Shown here one piece after another: positions 18,377 to 28,311 of a stretch of DNA of 64,000 nucleotides. A program made the position numbers and the translations under genes. The DNA is from [Limnothrix rosea] IAM M-220 (lineage in GTDB: Bacteria > Cyanobacteriota > Cyanobacteriia > Cyanobacteriales > MRBY01), in NCBI RefSeq assembly GCF_001904615.1, contig NZ_MRBY01000012.1, positions 1 through 64,000 on the forward strand. The letters are read 5' to 3'. Every line of letters begins with the position of its first letter. Within the stretch, counting starts at the first letter, position 1. Below the pieces are notes generated by a model. The model ran no database searches. It was given only the letters and a program-made list of their open reading frames with translations, and was not told where the DNA came from.

Positions 18377-18540
18377 AACTGCCGTTAAAGCCCAAAATCG
18401 CTCGATAGTGACGGTTTCTTGCCCACCGATAAGTATTTCTTCTTAGGTTTTTTGGCGATCGCCCTACCCATGCTCCTAGGCTAATGCGATAATTGATTTT
18501 CGTGACGACCTTTAGTAAAGATTTTTGAGTCAAAAAATCC

Positions 18541-19113
18541 ATGATGTCAGCCCGGCGATCTATTTTTATGCGTCTTTTCCTTAGCTTCTGCATTGTCTTA
18601 GTCACAATGCTCTCGACCTGTATCTCCCCGGCTTGGGCTGGTCTGAACGACGATCGTTACGACGGCAATATCTTTGTGCTTTACGCCGGTAACGGTTCCC
18701 TAGTTCCTCCCCGACTGAGCCTCAAGGAAACCCGCGATCGCCAATTACCCGCCCTGATTGTGTTCTACGTTGACGACAACAGCGACAGTAAGCGTTTTGC
18801 CCCCATCGTCTCCGAAATTCAGTCTTACTACGAAAAAGTAATTAGCATTATCCCCGTGGCAGTCGATTCGATTCCCATCAAACAAAGCTACAGCAAAGAC
18901 GAAGTTGGCTATTACTACTCCGGCAAAATTCCCCAAACAGTCATCCTCGACCAGAACGGTAAAGTTTTATTTGACGAAGTCGGCCAAGCAGACTTTAACG
19001 ACATCGACAACACTTTTCGTAAGCTCTTTGATCTCCCACTACGTGAAGGCAAAAACCTCCTTAAACCGAGTCGAGCTTTCAACGAATACAACTCTGGCTA
19101 CGAACCCCAATAG
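18541..19113 (+). CDS. thylakoid membrane photosystem I accumulation factor
   Basis: A 190-residue exported thioredoxin-fold protein. The signal peptide ends at ISPAWAG. The mature start, DDRYDGNIFVLYAGNGSLVP, and the core LIVFYVDDNSDSKRFAPIVS plus GYYYSGKIPQTVILDQNGKV match the family that NCBI names PSI accumulation factor. The usual CxxC of thioredoxins is absent (DDNSDSKR), so it is not expected to act as a simple disulfide reductase. ATG 18541 is taken; ATG 18568 would give a shorter signal. A clear terminator follows at 19158. Confidence 0.8.
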   Translation: MMSARRSIFMRLFLSFCIVLVTMLSTCISPAWAGLNDDRYDGNIFVLYAGNGSLVPPRLSLKETRDRQLPALIVFYVDDNSDSKRFAPIVSEIQSYYEKVISIIPVAVDSIPIKQSYSKDEVGYYYSGKIPQTVILDQNGKVLFDEVGQADFNDIDNTFRKLFDLPLREGKNLLKPSRAFNEYNSGYEPQ

Positions 19114-19157
19114 TTTATCTTTGCCTAACCCAACCTAAAAAAATAATCAAAATCAAG

Positions 19158-19183
19158 TCAGCTCTTCAGGGCTGATTTTTTTT
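19158..19183 (+). terminator. Rho-independent terminator
   Basis: A 7-bp stem (TCAGCTC/GGGCTGA, one G-U pair) with a TTCA loop is followed by eight T residues. It lies 45 bases after the PSI accumulation factor gene. Confidence 0.85.
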
Positions 19184-19799
19184 GGGATAACGAGATAAAA
19201 TCACCGTAGTTTTGCCCAGAATGTTGAGGCGATCGCCAACACATAAACATTGCGCATCAAAATCAAATACCCCCCTTTTAAGAACAGAACAATCTCAAAA
19301 CCACGAAACCCCACCATAGAATCAATTAATAACCCATAAATTGACGATTCTTGACTGATGATTCCCTTGTTTAAAATAATTCTGTTTCCCGATTTATCCC
19401 CCTTTCAAAGAGCGAAGACAAAACCAGACAGAACCCCAGTCAATCTAGACAAAATCCAATTAATCCCAGCAATCATCAAGGCTCAAAAAAGACATAGCCT
19501 TGCCTCCCATAATCACTTAGAGGCAAATTTTCCGCGAACTGCGACCACCTCTCAGAAGCCCTGAGCTTCCCCAAACAAAACAGAACAAAACAAAATAGTC
19601 ACCCACTCTTTATTCAGAATCACGACACCTTTGACCCCATAATTTTTCTCAAAACTAATTGCCCATAAAAATTACCGCCATCAAAGACTAAAGACAAACT
19701 AATCAGCATATCAATAGTATTTAAGGCGGTAAAAAAAGCCGAGAAACTAAAGTGTTTTTCTTAACTTAGATTTCGTTAAACATAACAAAAACCTTCGCA
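19184..19799. other. AT-rich intergenic region, nothing identified
   Basis: About 600 bases lie between the terminator and the cpcG 3' end. A 68-codon frame at 19358-19564 has no protein-like pattern or ribosome site, so I do not call it. One HIP1 site is present near 19230. No RNA gene is evident. Confidence 0.4.
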
Positions 19800-20555
19800 T
19801 TAGCTCTTGCGGTAAGGAACAGAAGCCAAGCTAATATTCGCAGTAGAAATTTGCACACTCACCGTAGGAATCTTCGCACTACGAGCCATGTTCATATACA
19901 TTGGCAACGAAGGATCGCCCGCTTTAGGCATAGCCTCAGGAGCACGGAAGCGACGGACAGCATTCTGCCAAACAACCCGTGGGAATCCAATCTGAGCACG
20001 ATAGTAAGCATCGTAGCGAGGAGACTTAATGTTGAAAGGAGTTTCACCTTTGTCACGGCTAGCCAAAGTCCGACGACGTTGGTAAGGCACAGTATCATAA
20101 CCAAAATTATCTAGGTACTCATCAGTGCCTAATAATTCATCAATGAAACCAGCAACACCCTTAGTGCCGATCACGATAGACCAAGCAATCTTCTCGCGCT
20201 CACTGTATACATCCCGTCCAAGGACACGTTGTACACACTGCTCAACGAAGCGATAGTTATTATTTTTAGAATAAAAACTGTTTAGGTAGGTTTCAGAGAG
20301 TAATAGCCCACGAATGAAGTCACGGACAGTAATCTGGCCGTTCCGTAGCTGAGACTCTAAAAACTTCTCACGATCCGCCTTAAAAGCGTGGAAGAAAATT
20401 TGACGATATGCAGCATCGATCAACACGTCCCAGTCAGAATTACTAATGACATTTTCTGTGGTGAAAATAAAAGCCTGCTCATCGCCTCTGGGGTCATATC
20501 CCGCTACCCGGCCATTTTGGCTAGAAGGGGCATATTGTAATAATGGAATTGTCAA
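19800..20555 (-). CDS. cpcG: phycobilisome rod-core linker polypeptide
   Basis: A 251-residue linker that joins phycocyanin rods to the allophycocyanin core of the phycobilisome. The conserved PBS linker domain occupies about residues 15-165 ([77 protein letters not shown]). A CpcG-type C-terminal tail follows. It does not end in the hydrophobic anchor of CpcG2/CpcL, so it is the core-attached CpcG1 type. It is monocistronic. The 270-base upstream region should hold its promoter. Confidence 0.93.
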   Translation of the reverse strand: MTIPLLQYAPSSQNGRVAGYDPRGDEQAFIFTTENVISNSDWDVLIDAAYRQIFFHAFKADREKFLESQLRNGQITVRDFIRGLLLSETYLNSFYSKNNNYRFVEQCVQRVLGRDVYSEREKIAWSIVIGTKGVAGFIDELLGTDEYLDNFGYDTVPYQRRRTLASRDKGETPFNIKSPRYDAYYRAQIGFPRVVWQNAVRRFRAPEAMPKAGDPSLPMYMNMARSAKIPTVSVQISTANISLASVPYRKS

Positions 20556-20828
20556 ATCAGACCTCCGCTATATCAGAAGACTTTGAAAAAAGAATATTTC
20601 TTACTGATTAGCATAGAGGAGTAAAGGACTTTGCCTGAGAAAGATTAACAAATATTACAAAAAATAACACTTGCCACTTCAGTCTCTGTCTATTCCTAAA
20701 GCACAAATTCCCAAAAAGCCTATTTTTAGAGACCTTTAGCTACTAATAAACCAAATCTTGTTTTTATGAGAGTCAGGATAATTGGCTACATTTTAAAGCA
20801 ATTTGATTCAACAAAATACGTCAACAAA

Positions 20829-22577
20829 TTAGTAACTAACGGTGTCAAAATTTTGGAAAATATTTTTTTCTAATATCTCTGCTGACACCGGTCGACCAAG
20901 AAAGTAGCCCTGAACAATGTCACAACCATAGTCATTGAGTACTGCTAATTCTGAATTATTTTCAACACCTTCCGCAATGACGGTGAAACCTAGGGCATGG
21001 GACATTTCTATCAGGCCTTTGGTAATGGCTGCATTAACTTTGCTTTTATGGAGATTATTTACAAAACAGCGATCAATTTTAAGAATATCCCACGGAAACA
21101 GTCGTGTGTAATTAAACGAAGAGTAACCTGTCCCGAAATCGTCGATCGCAACTTTAATGCCGACCTGTTGGAGTTGCCTTAACTTGTCACTTAAGACGTG
21201 AAAATCCTCAATCAAAATAGACTCTGTAATTTCAATATCAAGATCTTCTGGATTGAAGTCCTCTTCTGCCAAAATCTGAAGAATGTCATGGCAAATGTAT
21301 TCGTAATTTAGTTGGTATCCTGAAAGGTTGATGGCTAGGCGAAGATCGGCTTGGTAGGTTTTTTGCCAATAACGTACTTCTGAGGCTGCCATGCGTAAAC
21401 TCCAGTAGCCGATTGATTGGATTAAACCGGTTTCTTCGGCGATGGGAATAAAGTCCGCTGGTGAAATCTGACCGAGGTCTGGGTGATGCCACCGTAGTAG
21501 GGCTTCAAAGCCTGAAACTTTTCCGGTAACGAGGTCAATTTGTGGTTGATAGAAAACATCGAGCTGATCTCGTTTTAAAGCGTAGTGTAGTTCTGTTTCT
21601 AGGACAGCGCGCTTTTGACTATTGATGTATTTTTCGCCTTCGGCAAAGAAGCATTTTTCGGCACTAAATTTGGCTGAGTTACTCAGGGTAGAGCGGGCGA
21701 CTTGGATCAGCTCATCGAGGTCATGGCCGGAGCGGGGATAGAAGCTAATGCATAGGCGAGCGTCGAGAAAAATTTCCTGATCGTCAATGATGTAGGGGGT
21801 TTGAAATGATTTGACAATGGCTTGGGTCAACTGACTAGCGTACTGTTGTTTGTCTACTGGGTTGTGTAGGAGTGCAAATTCGTTATCGCTAATGAGTGCG
21901 AGTTCGCCATTTTCCCCTAGGAGTTCGCTAATTCTTACAAAGACTTGGCTAAGTAGTTGGTTGTACTGTTCGTAGTTGAAAATTTGTTTGGCTGTGTCGT
22001 TTCGTTCTAGCTGAATCAGACAGAAGGGCAGGTGAAATGTGCTGCGGGGCTGGTGGATTTGTTGATTGTCTAAACGGTTTACGAAGAAGTTGAATTGGTT
22101 TAAAAGGTGATAAAGGTTATTAAGTCCGGTAATGGCATCTTGAGCTTGTTTGCGGGTGGGGGAGTCTTCTAGGCGTTGAATGTAGTCTTCGTAATGGGCG
22201 GTGATGGCTGCTTTTTTCTTGAGTTGTGATTGGATTGTCTCTAGGAGATCGTGGCGACTAAAGGGCTTGGTAATATAGTCGTCTGCGCCGAGGTGCATGC
22301 CGCGACGGATGTCTTGTCTTGCGTCTTTTGCGGTGAGGAAAATAAAGGGGATTGTGCGTGTTTGGGGGTTTTGTTTGAGGAGCTCTAAAACTTCGTAGCC
22401 ATTCATTTTTGGCATCATAACGTCGCACAGTATTAGGTCTGGTTTGAGGTCTAGGGCGATCGCCACTCCTTCTTGACCATTGCACGCTGTGGTGACGGCA
22501 AACTGTTCTCGTCTAAGGACTGCTGCAGTACTAAGACGTACCACTTCTGTATCTTCAATGAGTAAGATGTTAGGCAT
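20829..22577 (-). CDS. response regulator with degenerate GGDEF and EAL domains
   Basis: A 582-residue signalling protein. The receiver domain (1-120) has the phosphorylation site Asp52 in LILCDVMMPKMNG. A GGDEF domain follows in which the signature reads SDNEF (about residue 235), so it is unlikely to make c-di-GMP. The EAL domain keeps FEALLRWHHP, ESILIED, DDFGTGYSSF, KIDR and EGVEN, so it is probably an active c-di-GMP phosphodiesterase controlled by phosphorylation. No histidine kinase is adjacent. ATG 22577 directly begins the receiver fold. Its upstream region is shared with the divergent SPOR-like gene. Confidence 0.9.
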   Translation of the reverse strand: MPNILLIEDTEVVRLSTAAVLRREQFAVTTACNGQEGVAIALDLKPDLILCDVMMPKMNGYEVLELLKQNPQTRTIPFIFLTAKDARQDIRRGMHLGADDYITKPFSRHDLLETIQSQLKKKAAITAHYEDYIQRLEDSPTRKQAQDAITGLNNLYHLLNQFNFFVNRLDNQQIHQPRSTFHLPFCLIQLERNDTAKQIFNYEQYNQLLSQVFVRISELLGENGELALISDNEFALLHNPVDKQQYASQLTQAIVKSFQTPYIIDDQEIFLDARLCISFYPRSGHDLDELIQVARSTLSNSAKFSAEKCFFAEGEKYINSQKRAVLETELHYALKRDQLDVFYQPQIDLVTGKVSGFEALLRWHHPDLGQISPADFIPIAEETGLIQSIGYWSLRMAASEVRYWQKTYQADLRLAINLSGYQLNYEYICHDILQILAEEDFNPEDLDIEITESILIEDFHVLSDKLRQLQQVGIKVAIDDFGTGYSSFNYTRLFPWDILKIDRCFVNNLHKSKVNAAITKGLIEMSHALGFTVIAEGVENNSELAVLNDYGCDIVQGYFLGRPVSAEILEKNIFQNFDTVSY

Positions 22578-22877
22578 TATCTAGGCATGACAGCATTAGG
22601 GGGAAAATCGACGTCATTTTTAATACTATGACTACCATCTGGACATTTTAATTAAATGCGCCTTGGTGAAGAATGACAGGGATGAACATGTTGCAGTGTT
22701 TATGTTAACAATCATTTAAGCTCGGTGCTTCGGGGAGAAACATTCTCATATATTCGGTGCTATCCTTTAAAAATCAATGTTTAATAATCAATGTTTAACA
22801 ATTTTATGCGGTTTTTTTCAACCGTAATTACAACAGTAATCAAGTAAGTCGTAAAAAATAAAAAAGGAGTCCTTCGA
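22578..22877. promoter_or_regulatory. divergent intergenic region with short direct repeat
   Basis: The region lies between the EAL gene and the SPOR-like gene. It contains AATCAATGTTTAA twice in tandem (about 22773-22799) and ends with AAAAAGGAGTCCTTCGA directly before the ATG at 22878, a strong ribosome site. Promoter positions cannot be fixed by eye. Confidence 0.4.
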
Positions 22878-24062
22878 ATGAGCCAGACTGTTTCAACGAT
22901 CTCGAATAACCCATCTTTAGAAACTGCTCTGGGTAGTTTGGAACTTGATCTGGATTCTGAATTGAGAAGGTATCGTCGTCAGATCGTCACGGCGGGCGAT
23001 CGCCCTGAAATGGTTGACTCCCATGCTAATCTTGCGGGGAACAAACTCAAAGCGCCACAACCTGACGTGATTGATGTCGTTTCGGAAGTAGAAACTGCAT
23101 CGTCCAATTCTAGTTTTAGTCATATTTCTCTCCCAACACCTGAAAATCCGAGCTCCTATTCTCCTGAGGTGTTGCAAGCGCTGGAATCTTTACAAGAGCA
23201 AGGTGGCGGCGAGCAGTCTGCTAACGAAGAGCTTTTAAATTTAGAAAATCGTGATGTTCTGCCGCAAGACTATTTAGATTCTTCGGAAGAGCTACTGAAA
23301 ACCCTAGAGCGGGATGGGGAAACTCCAGAAAGTGCTGCGAAGGATGTTCAGTGGACTCCCCTCCGAGCCAGTCTGGTGGGAGCGGGCATTGTCGGTTTGA
23401 CTTTGCTACTTTTTGCAATTTTATTTCCTAATGTTTTGTTTCCTTCTGCTTCCCAAGATGTTGCAGATTTAGAGGCAACGGATGCTTCGACTGGTGAGGT
23501 CAGTCCAGCCCTTGCACCGACAACGGTAAATTTGGCCTCGGAAGAGTTTTTGGACCTCAGTCTTGATAATCTCAGTGTGGTTGACCCGAATGAAGCGGTG
23601 GCGATCGCCCCAACAGCGGAATCGACAAACCCCAATCCAAATACTGAGGCTACTCCTGTGCCCCAGCCAACTCCCATACCGGAACCCCTTGTCCCTCCCA
23701 CTGGACGGGAGGATCTCGCCTCTGCTCTATTGCCCCCTTCGTTACGTCCGCAGCCCCTCACTCCATTTCCTGTTACCCCCCAAGTTGCCGCGACCCAACC
23801 GACTACGGCAACGCCGTTAGTTACTCCTGATGGTCTGAAGATTGATTATTACTATGTCATTTTCCGTAATACCAGTTCGCCAGCTTTGACGAAGGCACAA
23901 ACCCAAGTAAGCGACGCTTTTATACGGACTTTTCCCACCGGGCGAGCGATTCAACTCGCCGAAGTGTCCACTGCTGGAGCGGCAGAATCCCTTGTGCAGA
24001 AATTTAGGAGTGCCCAAATTGCCGCAGAAATTTACCATCACCAACTCACGCCAGCGCCATAA
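22878..24062 (+). CDS. single-span membrane protein with SPOR-like C-terminus
   Basis: A 394-residue protein. The acidic cytoplasmic N-terminus (about 1-155) is followed by one membrane helix at about 158-182 (LVGAGIVGLTLLLFAILFP). A Pro/Thr-rich linker and a C-terminal domain of about 70 residues (YYYVIFRN, VSDAFIRTFP, RAIQLAEVSTAGAAESLVQK) come next. This end resembles SPOR domains, which bind denuded peptidoglycan glycans at division sites. It has a strong ribosome site (AAAAAGGAG). A pspA paralogue follows 57 bases downstream and is likely co-transcribed, suggesting an envelope role. The SPOR call is by pattern only. Confidence 0.7.
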   Translation: MSQTVSTISNNPSLETALGSLELDLDSELRRYRRQIVTAGDRPEMVDSHANLAGNKLKAPQPDVIDVVSEVETASSNSSFSHISLPTPENPSSYSPEVLQALESLQEQGGGEQSANEELLNLENRDVLPQDYLDSSEELLKTLERDGETPESAAKDVQWTPLRASLVGAGIVGLTLLLFAILFPNVLFPSASQDVADLEATDASTGEVSPALAPTTVNLASEEFLDLSLDNLSVVDPNEAVAIAPTAESTNPNPNTEATPVPQPTPIPEPLVPPTGREDLASALLPPSLRPQPLTPFPVTPQVAATQPTTATPLVTPDGLKIDYYYVIFRNTSSPALTKAQTQVSDAFIRTFPTGRAIQLAEVSTAGAAESLVQKFRSAQIAAEIYHHQLTPAP

Positions 24063-24119
24063 ACTAAATGCTCTCAAAAAATACGTTAGATTGAATTTAG
24101 AGGGCTAAAGGTTGGAATA

Positions 24120-24719
24120 ATGGGCTTCTTCGGAAATTTTCGACAAGGTGTATATCGGCTGTTTCGGGATGAAGAAAATCCGGAAATTATCCTTGAGCAA
24201 ACCCTCTGGGAAATGGAGCAAAAGTTAATTCAAATGCGGCGTAGCGTAGCCCAGGCTGTTGCTAGTTCTAAACGGGTTGATCGTCAGCGGCAACAGGCGA
24301 TTATTTTGGTGCAACGGTGGCAAAATCGGGCGCAAATGGCTTTGGCCTACGGCGACGAACTGCTGAGTAAAGAGGCGATCGCCCGCAGTCATAGCTATCA
24401 AACAGTCGCCACGAATCTAACAAAGCAAGGACAAGAGCAAAAAATATTTATTGAAGATGTCCGGGAAAATTTGCGCGATCTAGAAACAAAAATCAATCAG
24501 ATAAAAATGCAAAAAGAAATGTACATTTCCCGCATTCGATCTGCGCTAGCTCAACAGCAATTGCACCGTCTCAGGGCTGAAATGGAAGCCGGTATACTAG
24601 AGCCGGCGATCGCCAACCTTGAAGCATCAATGTGGTCTTTAGAAGCAGAAAATGATCTCCATGATTCCCTTGAAGCCAAATTTCTCGCCCTTGAAAAACG
24701 TGCTAACTTAGCCGAGTAA
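24120..24719 (+). CDS. PspA/IM30 family protein
   Basis: A 199-residue coiled-coil protein of the PspA/Vipp1 family, which binds stressed membranes as oligomeric rings or rods. It opens with the amphipathic helix MGFFGNFRQGVYRLFRDEENP, followed by LEQTLWEMEQKLIQMRRSVA and long heptad-rich helices. It lacks the extra C-terminal helix of Vipp1 and is shorter than usual (about 220-260), so it is a separate paralogue. It lies just after the SPOR-like gene, suggesting shared control in envelope maintenance. Confidence 0.8.
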   Translation: MGFFGNFRQGVYRLFRDEENPEIILEQTLWEMEQKLIQMRRSVAQAVASSKRVDRQRQQAIILVQRWQNRAQMALAYGDELLSKEAIARSHSYQTVATNLTKQGQEQKIFIEDVRENLRDLETKINQIKMQKEMYISRIRSALAQQQLHRLRAEMEAGILEPAIANLEASMWSLEAENDLHDSLEAKFLALEKRANLAE

Positions 24720-24780
24720 TAGGATAATTGAGACTTCTAGCAGCTAAACAGAATGGGTTTGCCCGGTTTTTAATAGGCAC

Positions 24781-24806
24781 AAAAAAACCTCTCATTTCCG
24801 AGAGGT
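24781..24806 (-). terminator. Rho-independent terminator (minus strand)
   Basis: On the minus strand CCTCTC...GAGAGG with a 6-base loop is followed by seven T residues. It would end transcripts from the outer-membrane protein gene that stops at 25116. The remaining intergenic bases, 24807-25115, show no other feature. Confidence 0.75.
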
Positions 24807-25115
24807 GCAGGCTAAATTAGCTGATAACAATACTGGGATAGTTATTTCGACTAAATCTGAGAAAGTTAATCCTTTAAATTTCCATGGAATAAAGATTTTA
24901 GAAAATCGACCTATTGTACTTTCTTTTATAGTCATTTCGAATAAGGTCTAGAGACTCTCTTCTGTCCTTCCTTGGGGCAGTTTTTCCTATGGGGAAAGAG
25001 TTGCAGAAAGCTATGCCACTGACACTAATTTTCCCTTAGACTTTAGCGAACAAAAGAATTCTATTTCTGATTCGAAACTACTATAACTGGAAATAACCAC
25101 CGGTTTTCTCAGCAA

Positions 25116-25727
25116 TTAATTACGGTGGGGAATAGCGTATCCGACACCAAATACCACACCAATATCGGTATTATCATCGGCAAAGCCAACATTTACCCCA
25201 AGATTCCCGACCCAATTTTTCGCAAAACGATAGTCCATGCCACCGGTCACAAGAAAATCAGCATCTTCATCGCTACCAGTATCAAAAGCGACACCACCGC
25301 CGATGTAGGGCGTAAATGAATTTTCGACAAAGGGGTCACGGCCACGCAGCGTAAAATCATAGGTAATGGGCACAGTAATGACTGCATCGTCACCGAAAGA
25401 AACGCCGGGACGGACAGAGATATTGTTCGTAATCGCCACTTTACTAATGACGGCAAAGCCACCATCTGCAACGCCTTTGTCTTCGTCACTGAGACCAATA
25501 TTCGCACCGATACCAACGTAGCTGTATTTTTCAGATGCGCTAGTTTCTGGGTAGCGTTCGCGACCTTGGGCGATCGTGATTGGTTCAGTGGAAATGGTTG
25601 TGGCTTGGTTCTGGTGGGTTGCTGCGGGGATAGAAAATTCGCCCACTTGCTGGGCTTGAGCTGGGGATGCATTGACTGTCGCTAGGGCGATCGCCACAAC
25701 TGGCATCAAGTATGTAATGTTTTTCAT
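25116..25727 (-). CDS. outer-membrane beta-barrel protein
   Basis: A 203-residue exported protein. From the ATG at 25727 the signal peptide runs to ASPAQAQ. The mature part from about residue 70 has alternating strands with aromatic ends (YSYVGIGANIGL, SFTPYIGGGVAFDTG, FLVTGGMDYRFAKNWVGNLG, FGVGYAIPHRN), typical of small OmpA/OmpW-like barrels. Its cargo or role is unknown. An upstream in-frame start at 25802 adds residues that disrupt the signal peptide. Confidence 0.75.
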   Translation of the reverse strand: MKNITYLMPVVAIALATVNASPAQAQQVGEFSIPAATHQNQATTISTEPITIAQGRERYPETSASEKYSYVGIGANIGLSDEDKGVADGGFAVISKVAITNNISVRPGVSFGDDAVITVPITYDFTLRGRDPFVENSFTPYIGGGVAFDTGSDEDADFLVTGGMDYRFAKNWVGNLGVNVGFADDNTDIGVVFGVGYAIPHRN

Positions 25728-25854
25728 CGACGAATCGGCTCCTCTAAACACAAAATATTCGTTCTCTTGTTTTTGACGCAAAGAGATCCATTTCTGTGCC
25801 AATTGTAAGAGTTTACTTTGCTATTGGGATTTTTTACTAACGGGCTGTGGTCGA

Positions 25855-26145
25855 TTAGCTCAGCTTTTCACGACTCCACTGCTGACCATGGCGATCGCCG
25901 TAAAAAGTCAAAATATCTGTAATGATTTGGAGTTTTTCTGCGGTAAATGTTTCTGGATAACGAATAATCATCGCGCCAATTTGACTTTGATGATAATCAA
26001 ATGCGGGCGATCGCTGGGGTTCGAGTTCAACCTCTAGCCCGACAATCTGTCTAAGATGGGCTGCCACTTCGCGGTAAACAGCCAGAGATAACCCTTTTAA
26101 AATAAGTTTTTCGGCGATCGTTTCAGGGAGGGTCTTTTGCATCAT
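25855..26145 (-). CDS. conserved hypothetical protein
   Basis: A 96-residue soluble protein I cannot name. It has an alpha/beta pattern (LPETIAEKLILKGLSLAVYR, IVGLEVELEPQ, IGAMIIRYPETFTAEKLQII). It starts with two Met codons, either of which could be used. It is on the same strand as its neighbours but is spaced far enough to be a separate unit. Confidence rests on its length and composition. Confidence 0.55.
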   Translation of the reverse strand: MMQKTLPETIAEKLILKGLSLAVYREVAAHLRQIVGLEVELEPQRSPAFDYHQSQIGAMIIRYPETFTAEKLQIITDILTFYGDRHGQQWSREKLS

Positions 26146-26297
26146 TACGGAAAGCAGAACACAATGACTCCCAATTCTACCCCTAAAGCAGAAGCCGCCC
26201 CAGAAACCGAAGGCGACCCGCTATCAATATTATTAATGTATTAAATTATTAATACCATTCGAGCTTTAGGAACAGACAACCAACCTAGCTGAATACA

Positions 26298-27149
26298 TTA
26301 ACCCTCAGAAGCCTCAACCTCTGACCCAGTGGACTGGCTACCACTCCGATCAGCGAGTAACACATCTTCAATCTCTTTATAAACCTCAATCCCTAATTGC
26401 TCAAGAACAACAACGGGAGAATTGCGGCGGAAATCAACCCGCTTCACCTTAACTTGACCGTCAGCAATAAAATCACCCACTTGAACATAGCGGCTAAACT
26501 CTTCATTGGGTGCCTTAACCATAATGTTGTCTACACCGTTGAGCTGAATAATGCCTGTTACCTGCGTTTCCTCTGCAAGTTGCGCGATCGGTGCTGCCGG
26601 TAAAACAGGGGAAAAATCCAAAGTTGAAGAAACCGAGCTACCGGTAGGATCTGCACCAAGACTCACTAATGACGCATTATTATTTCCATTACCAACGTTT
26701 CCGCTAGCGTTAGCGTTACTATTCGTTGGCGCAGGTGCGGGTTGAGGAGTAACACGAGGAACCGATGGCACGTTTTGGGGAGGGGTAACTGGCTCTGGCG
26801 GCGGCTCTGGTGCAAAGACGACCGTTGGGCTAAATGCGATGTCCGCAAAAGGATCTGTGCGGCCTTCAGCCGTTGCATTACGACGAGCATCAGGATCGGT
26901 GGAAGGAATAAATACAGGATTTAGACTAATGCCGGTGAGGATATCTGATGGCTGTCCCTCATCTTCGGCTTCTGCGGTAGGCGCAGGATCGGGAGTGGAT
27001 GCAGGCGCTGTTGCTGCTGGAGGCGCGGCTTGCTCCGTTGCAGGCTGTCCGGAGGTGTCTGTCGGGGTCTCTTCATCCCCACCGGAAGAACAGCTGCCCA
27101 CAACAATAGTCAGGGCAAGGGCAGGTAAGAGTAAATAAAGTTTACGCAT
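26298..27149 (-). CDS. lipoprotein with PilP-like C-terminal domain
   Basis: A 283-residue protein with a lipoprotein signal (LTIVVGSC, lipid Cys at about 20). A long Pro/Ala/Thr/Asn-rich linker of about 170 residues follows, then a small beta domain at the end (VTGIIQLNGVDNIMVKAP, YVQVGDFIADGQVKVKRVDF, VVVLEQLGIEVYKEI). That end resembles the PilP/GspC-type beta fold, in which a short value-and-offset motif repeats around VGD. It is probably anchored in an envelope membrane with the domain in the periplasm. No pilus genes flank it, so the role is open. Confidence 0.6.
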   Translation of the reverse strand: MRKLYLLLPALALTIVVGSCSSGGDEETPTDTSGQPATEQAAPPAATAPASTPDPAPTAEAEDEGQPSDILTGISLNPVFIPSTDPDARRNATAEGRTDPFADIAFSPTVVFAPEPPPEPVTPPQNVPSVPRVTPQPAPAPTNSNANASGNVGNGNNNASLVSLGADPTGSSVSSTLDFSPVLPAAPIAQLAEETQVTGIIQLNGVDNIMVKAPNEEFSRYVQVGDFIADGQVKVKRVDFRRNSPVVVLEQLGIEVYKEIEDVLLADRSGSQSTGSEVEASEG

Positions 27150-27410
27150 GGCGGGGAAACCTCGACATTCACGATGCTGGGTGGACTGCTAACAAAATAA
27201 TAGGAGAAATGAACCAAGAAAAGTATTTCTTGCTGTAGATGCAGGGTTAATACAAGGACAATGTTGCCATCTAAATCAATAATACCTTGATTTTTTTGAG
27301 AAACTAACAGTCATAGTTGACTAAATGTTGCAAGTTTTTGCTTTGAAGCGTCCTACGGGCTAAGAATTTCACTTGGATTATTAACTTTCTTTTTTCTTTT
27401 ACTAAATCTC

Positions 27411-28202
27411 ATGCTGCGATCGCCTTTCCGAAAAATCACCACATTACTAAGCGTTTACTACGCCTATATGGTGGAATACCGAGCTGAACTTTTTTTCTGG
27501 GTGCTCTCCGGGTCGCTACCGATGATTTTGCTGGGGGTCTGGACAGAAGCTGCCAATTCTGTAGAGCTGCAACTGTCAGCTTTGGACTTTGCCCGGTATT
27601 TTATTGCCGTATTTGCGATTCGCCAATTTACGCTGGTCTGGGTAATTTGGGATTTCGAAAAGGAAGTTTCAGAAGGTAAGCTGTCATTTGCTCTGCTACA
27701 GCCGATTGATCCTGCATGGCGACATTTAGCTGGCCATATGTCGGAGCGACTGGCTCGTCTACCTTTTATTGCCGTGCTTGTTTTTGTGTTTTTTGTTGTT
27801 TATCCCGATGTCCGCTGGGTGCCTTCCTTTGGGCAGGTTTTACTATGTCTCTTCACGACGGCGATCGCCTTCGGTATGCGTTTTTTAATGCAGTACACCT
27901 TTGCCATGGCAGCCTTTTGGGTCGAGAAAGCCAGTGCCATTGAGCAAACATGGTTTTTGTTTTACATTTTTCTATCGGGCTATATTGCCCCCCTCGAAAC
28001 CTTTCCGCCATTAATGCGTGAAATTGCCTTACTCACCCCTTTTCCCTATGTTATTTATTTTCCTGCTGCGATCATCATGGGATTACCTGTACGTTTGTGG
28101 GAAGGCCTTGTGGTGATGGCGGTATGGAGTCTGATTTTCTTTGTCCTGAACCGCTATTTTTGGCGTAAAGGCCTAAAGCATTATGCCGGCATGGGAGCCT
28201 GA
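27411..28202 (+). CDS. ABC-2 type transporter permease (COG4587-like)
   Basis: A 263-residue integral membrane protein with six predicted helices and the ABC-2 pattern: RAELFFWVLSGSLPMILLGV near the start, FEKEVSEGKLSFALLQPIDP in the first cytoplasmic loop, and FPYVIYFPAAIIMGLP near the end. Family members pair with a separate ATPase and a second permease to export unknown substrates. Neither partner is next to this gene, so they must be elsewhere. ATG 27411 overlaps a HIP1 site. Confidence 0.8.
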   Translation: MLRSPFRKITTLLSVYYAYMVEYRAELFFWVLSGSLPMILLGVWTEAANSVELQLSALDFARYFIAVFAIRQFTLVWVIWDFEKEVSEGKLSFALLQPIDPAWRHLAGHMSERLARLPFIAVLVFVFFVVYPDVRWVPSFGQVLLCLFTTAIAFGMRFLMQYTFAMAAFWVEKASAIEQTWFLFYIFLSGYIAPLETFPPLMREIALLTPFPYVIYFPAAIIMGLPVRLWEGLVVMAVWSLIFFVLNRYFWRKGLKHYAGMGA

Positions 28203-28311
28203 GAATCTTGAACTTTTATTGAGTTCTATCGATGAATATAAAGTAAATTCCTAAAATTGTCTCAATAAAAAAGCATCAAAATCTTATTTTAAAAAAAAGG
28301 AATCTTACTAA

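Noticed and set aside
19358-19564. 68-codon plus frame before cpcG
   Set aside because: Lys/Pro/Thr-rich, no ribosome site, in AT-rich intergenic DNA.
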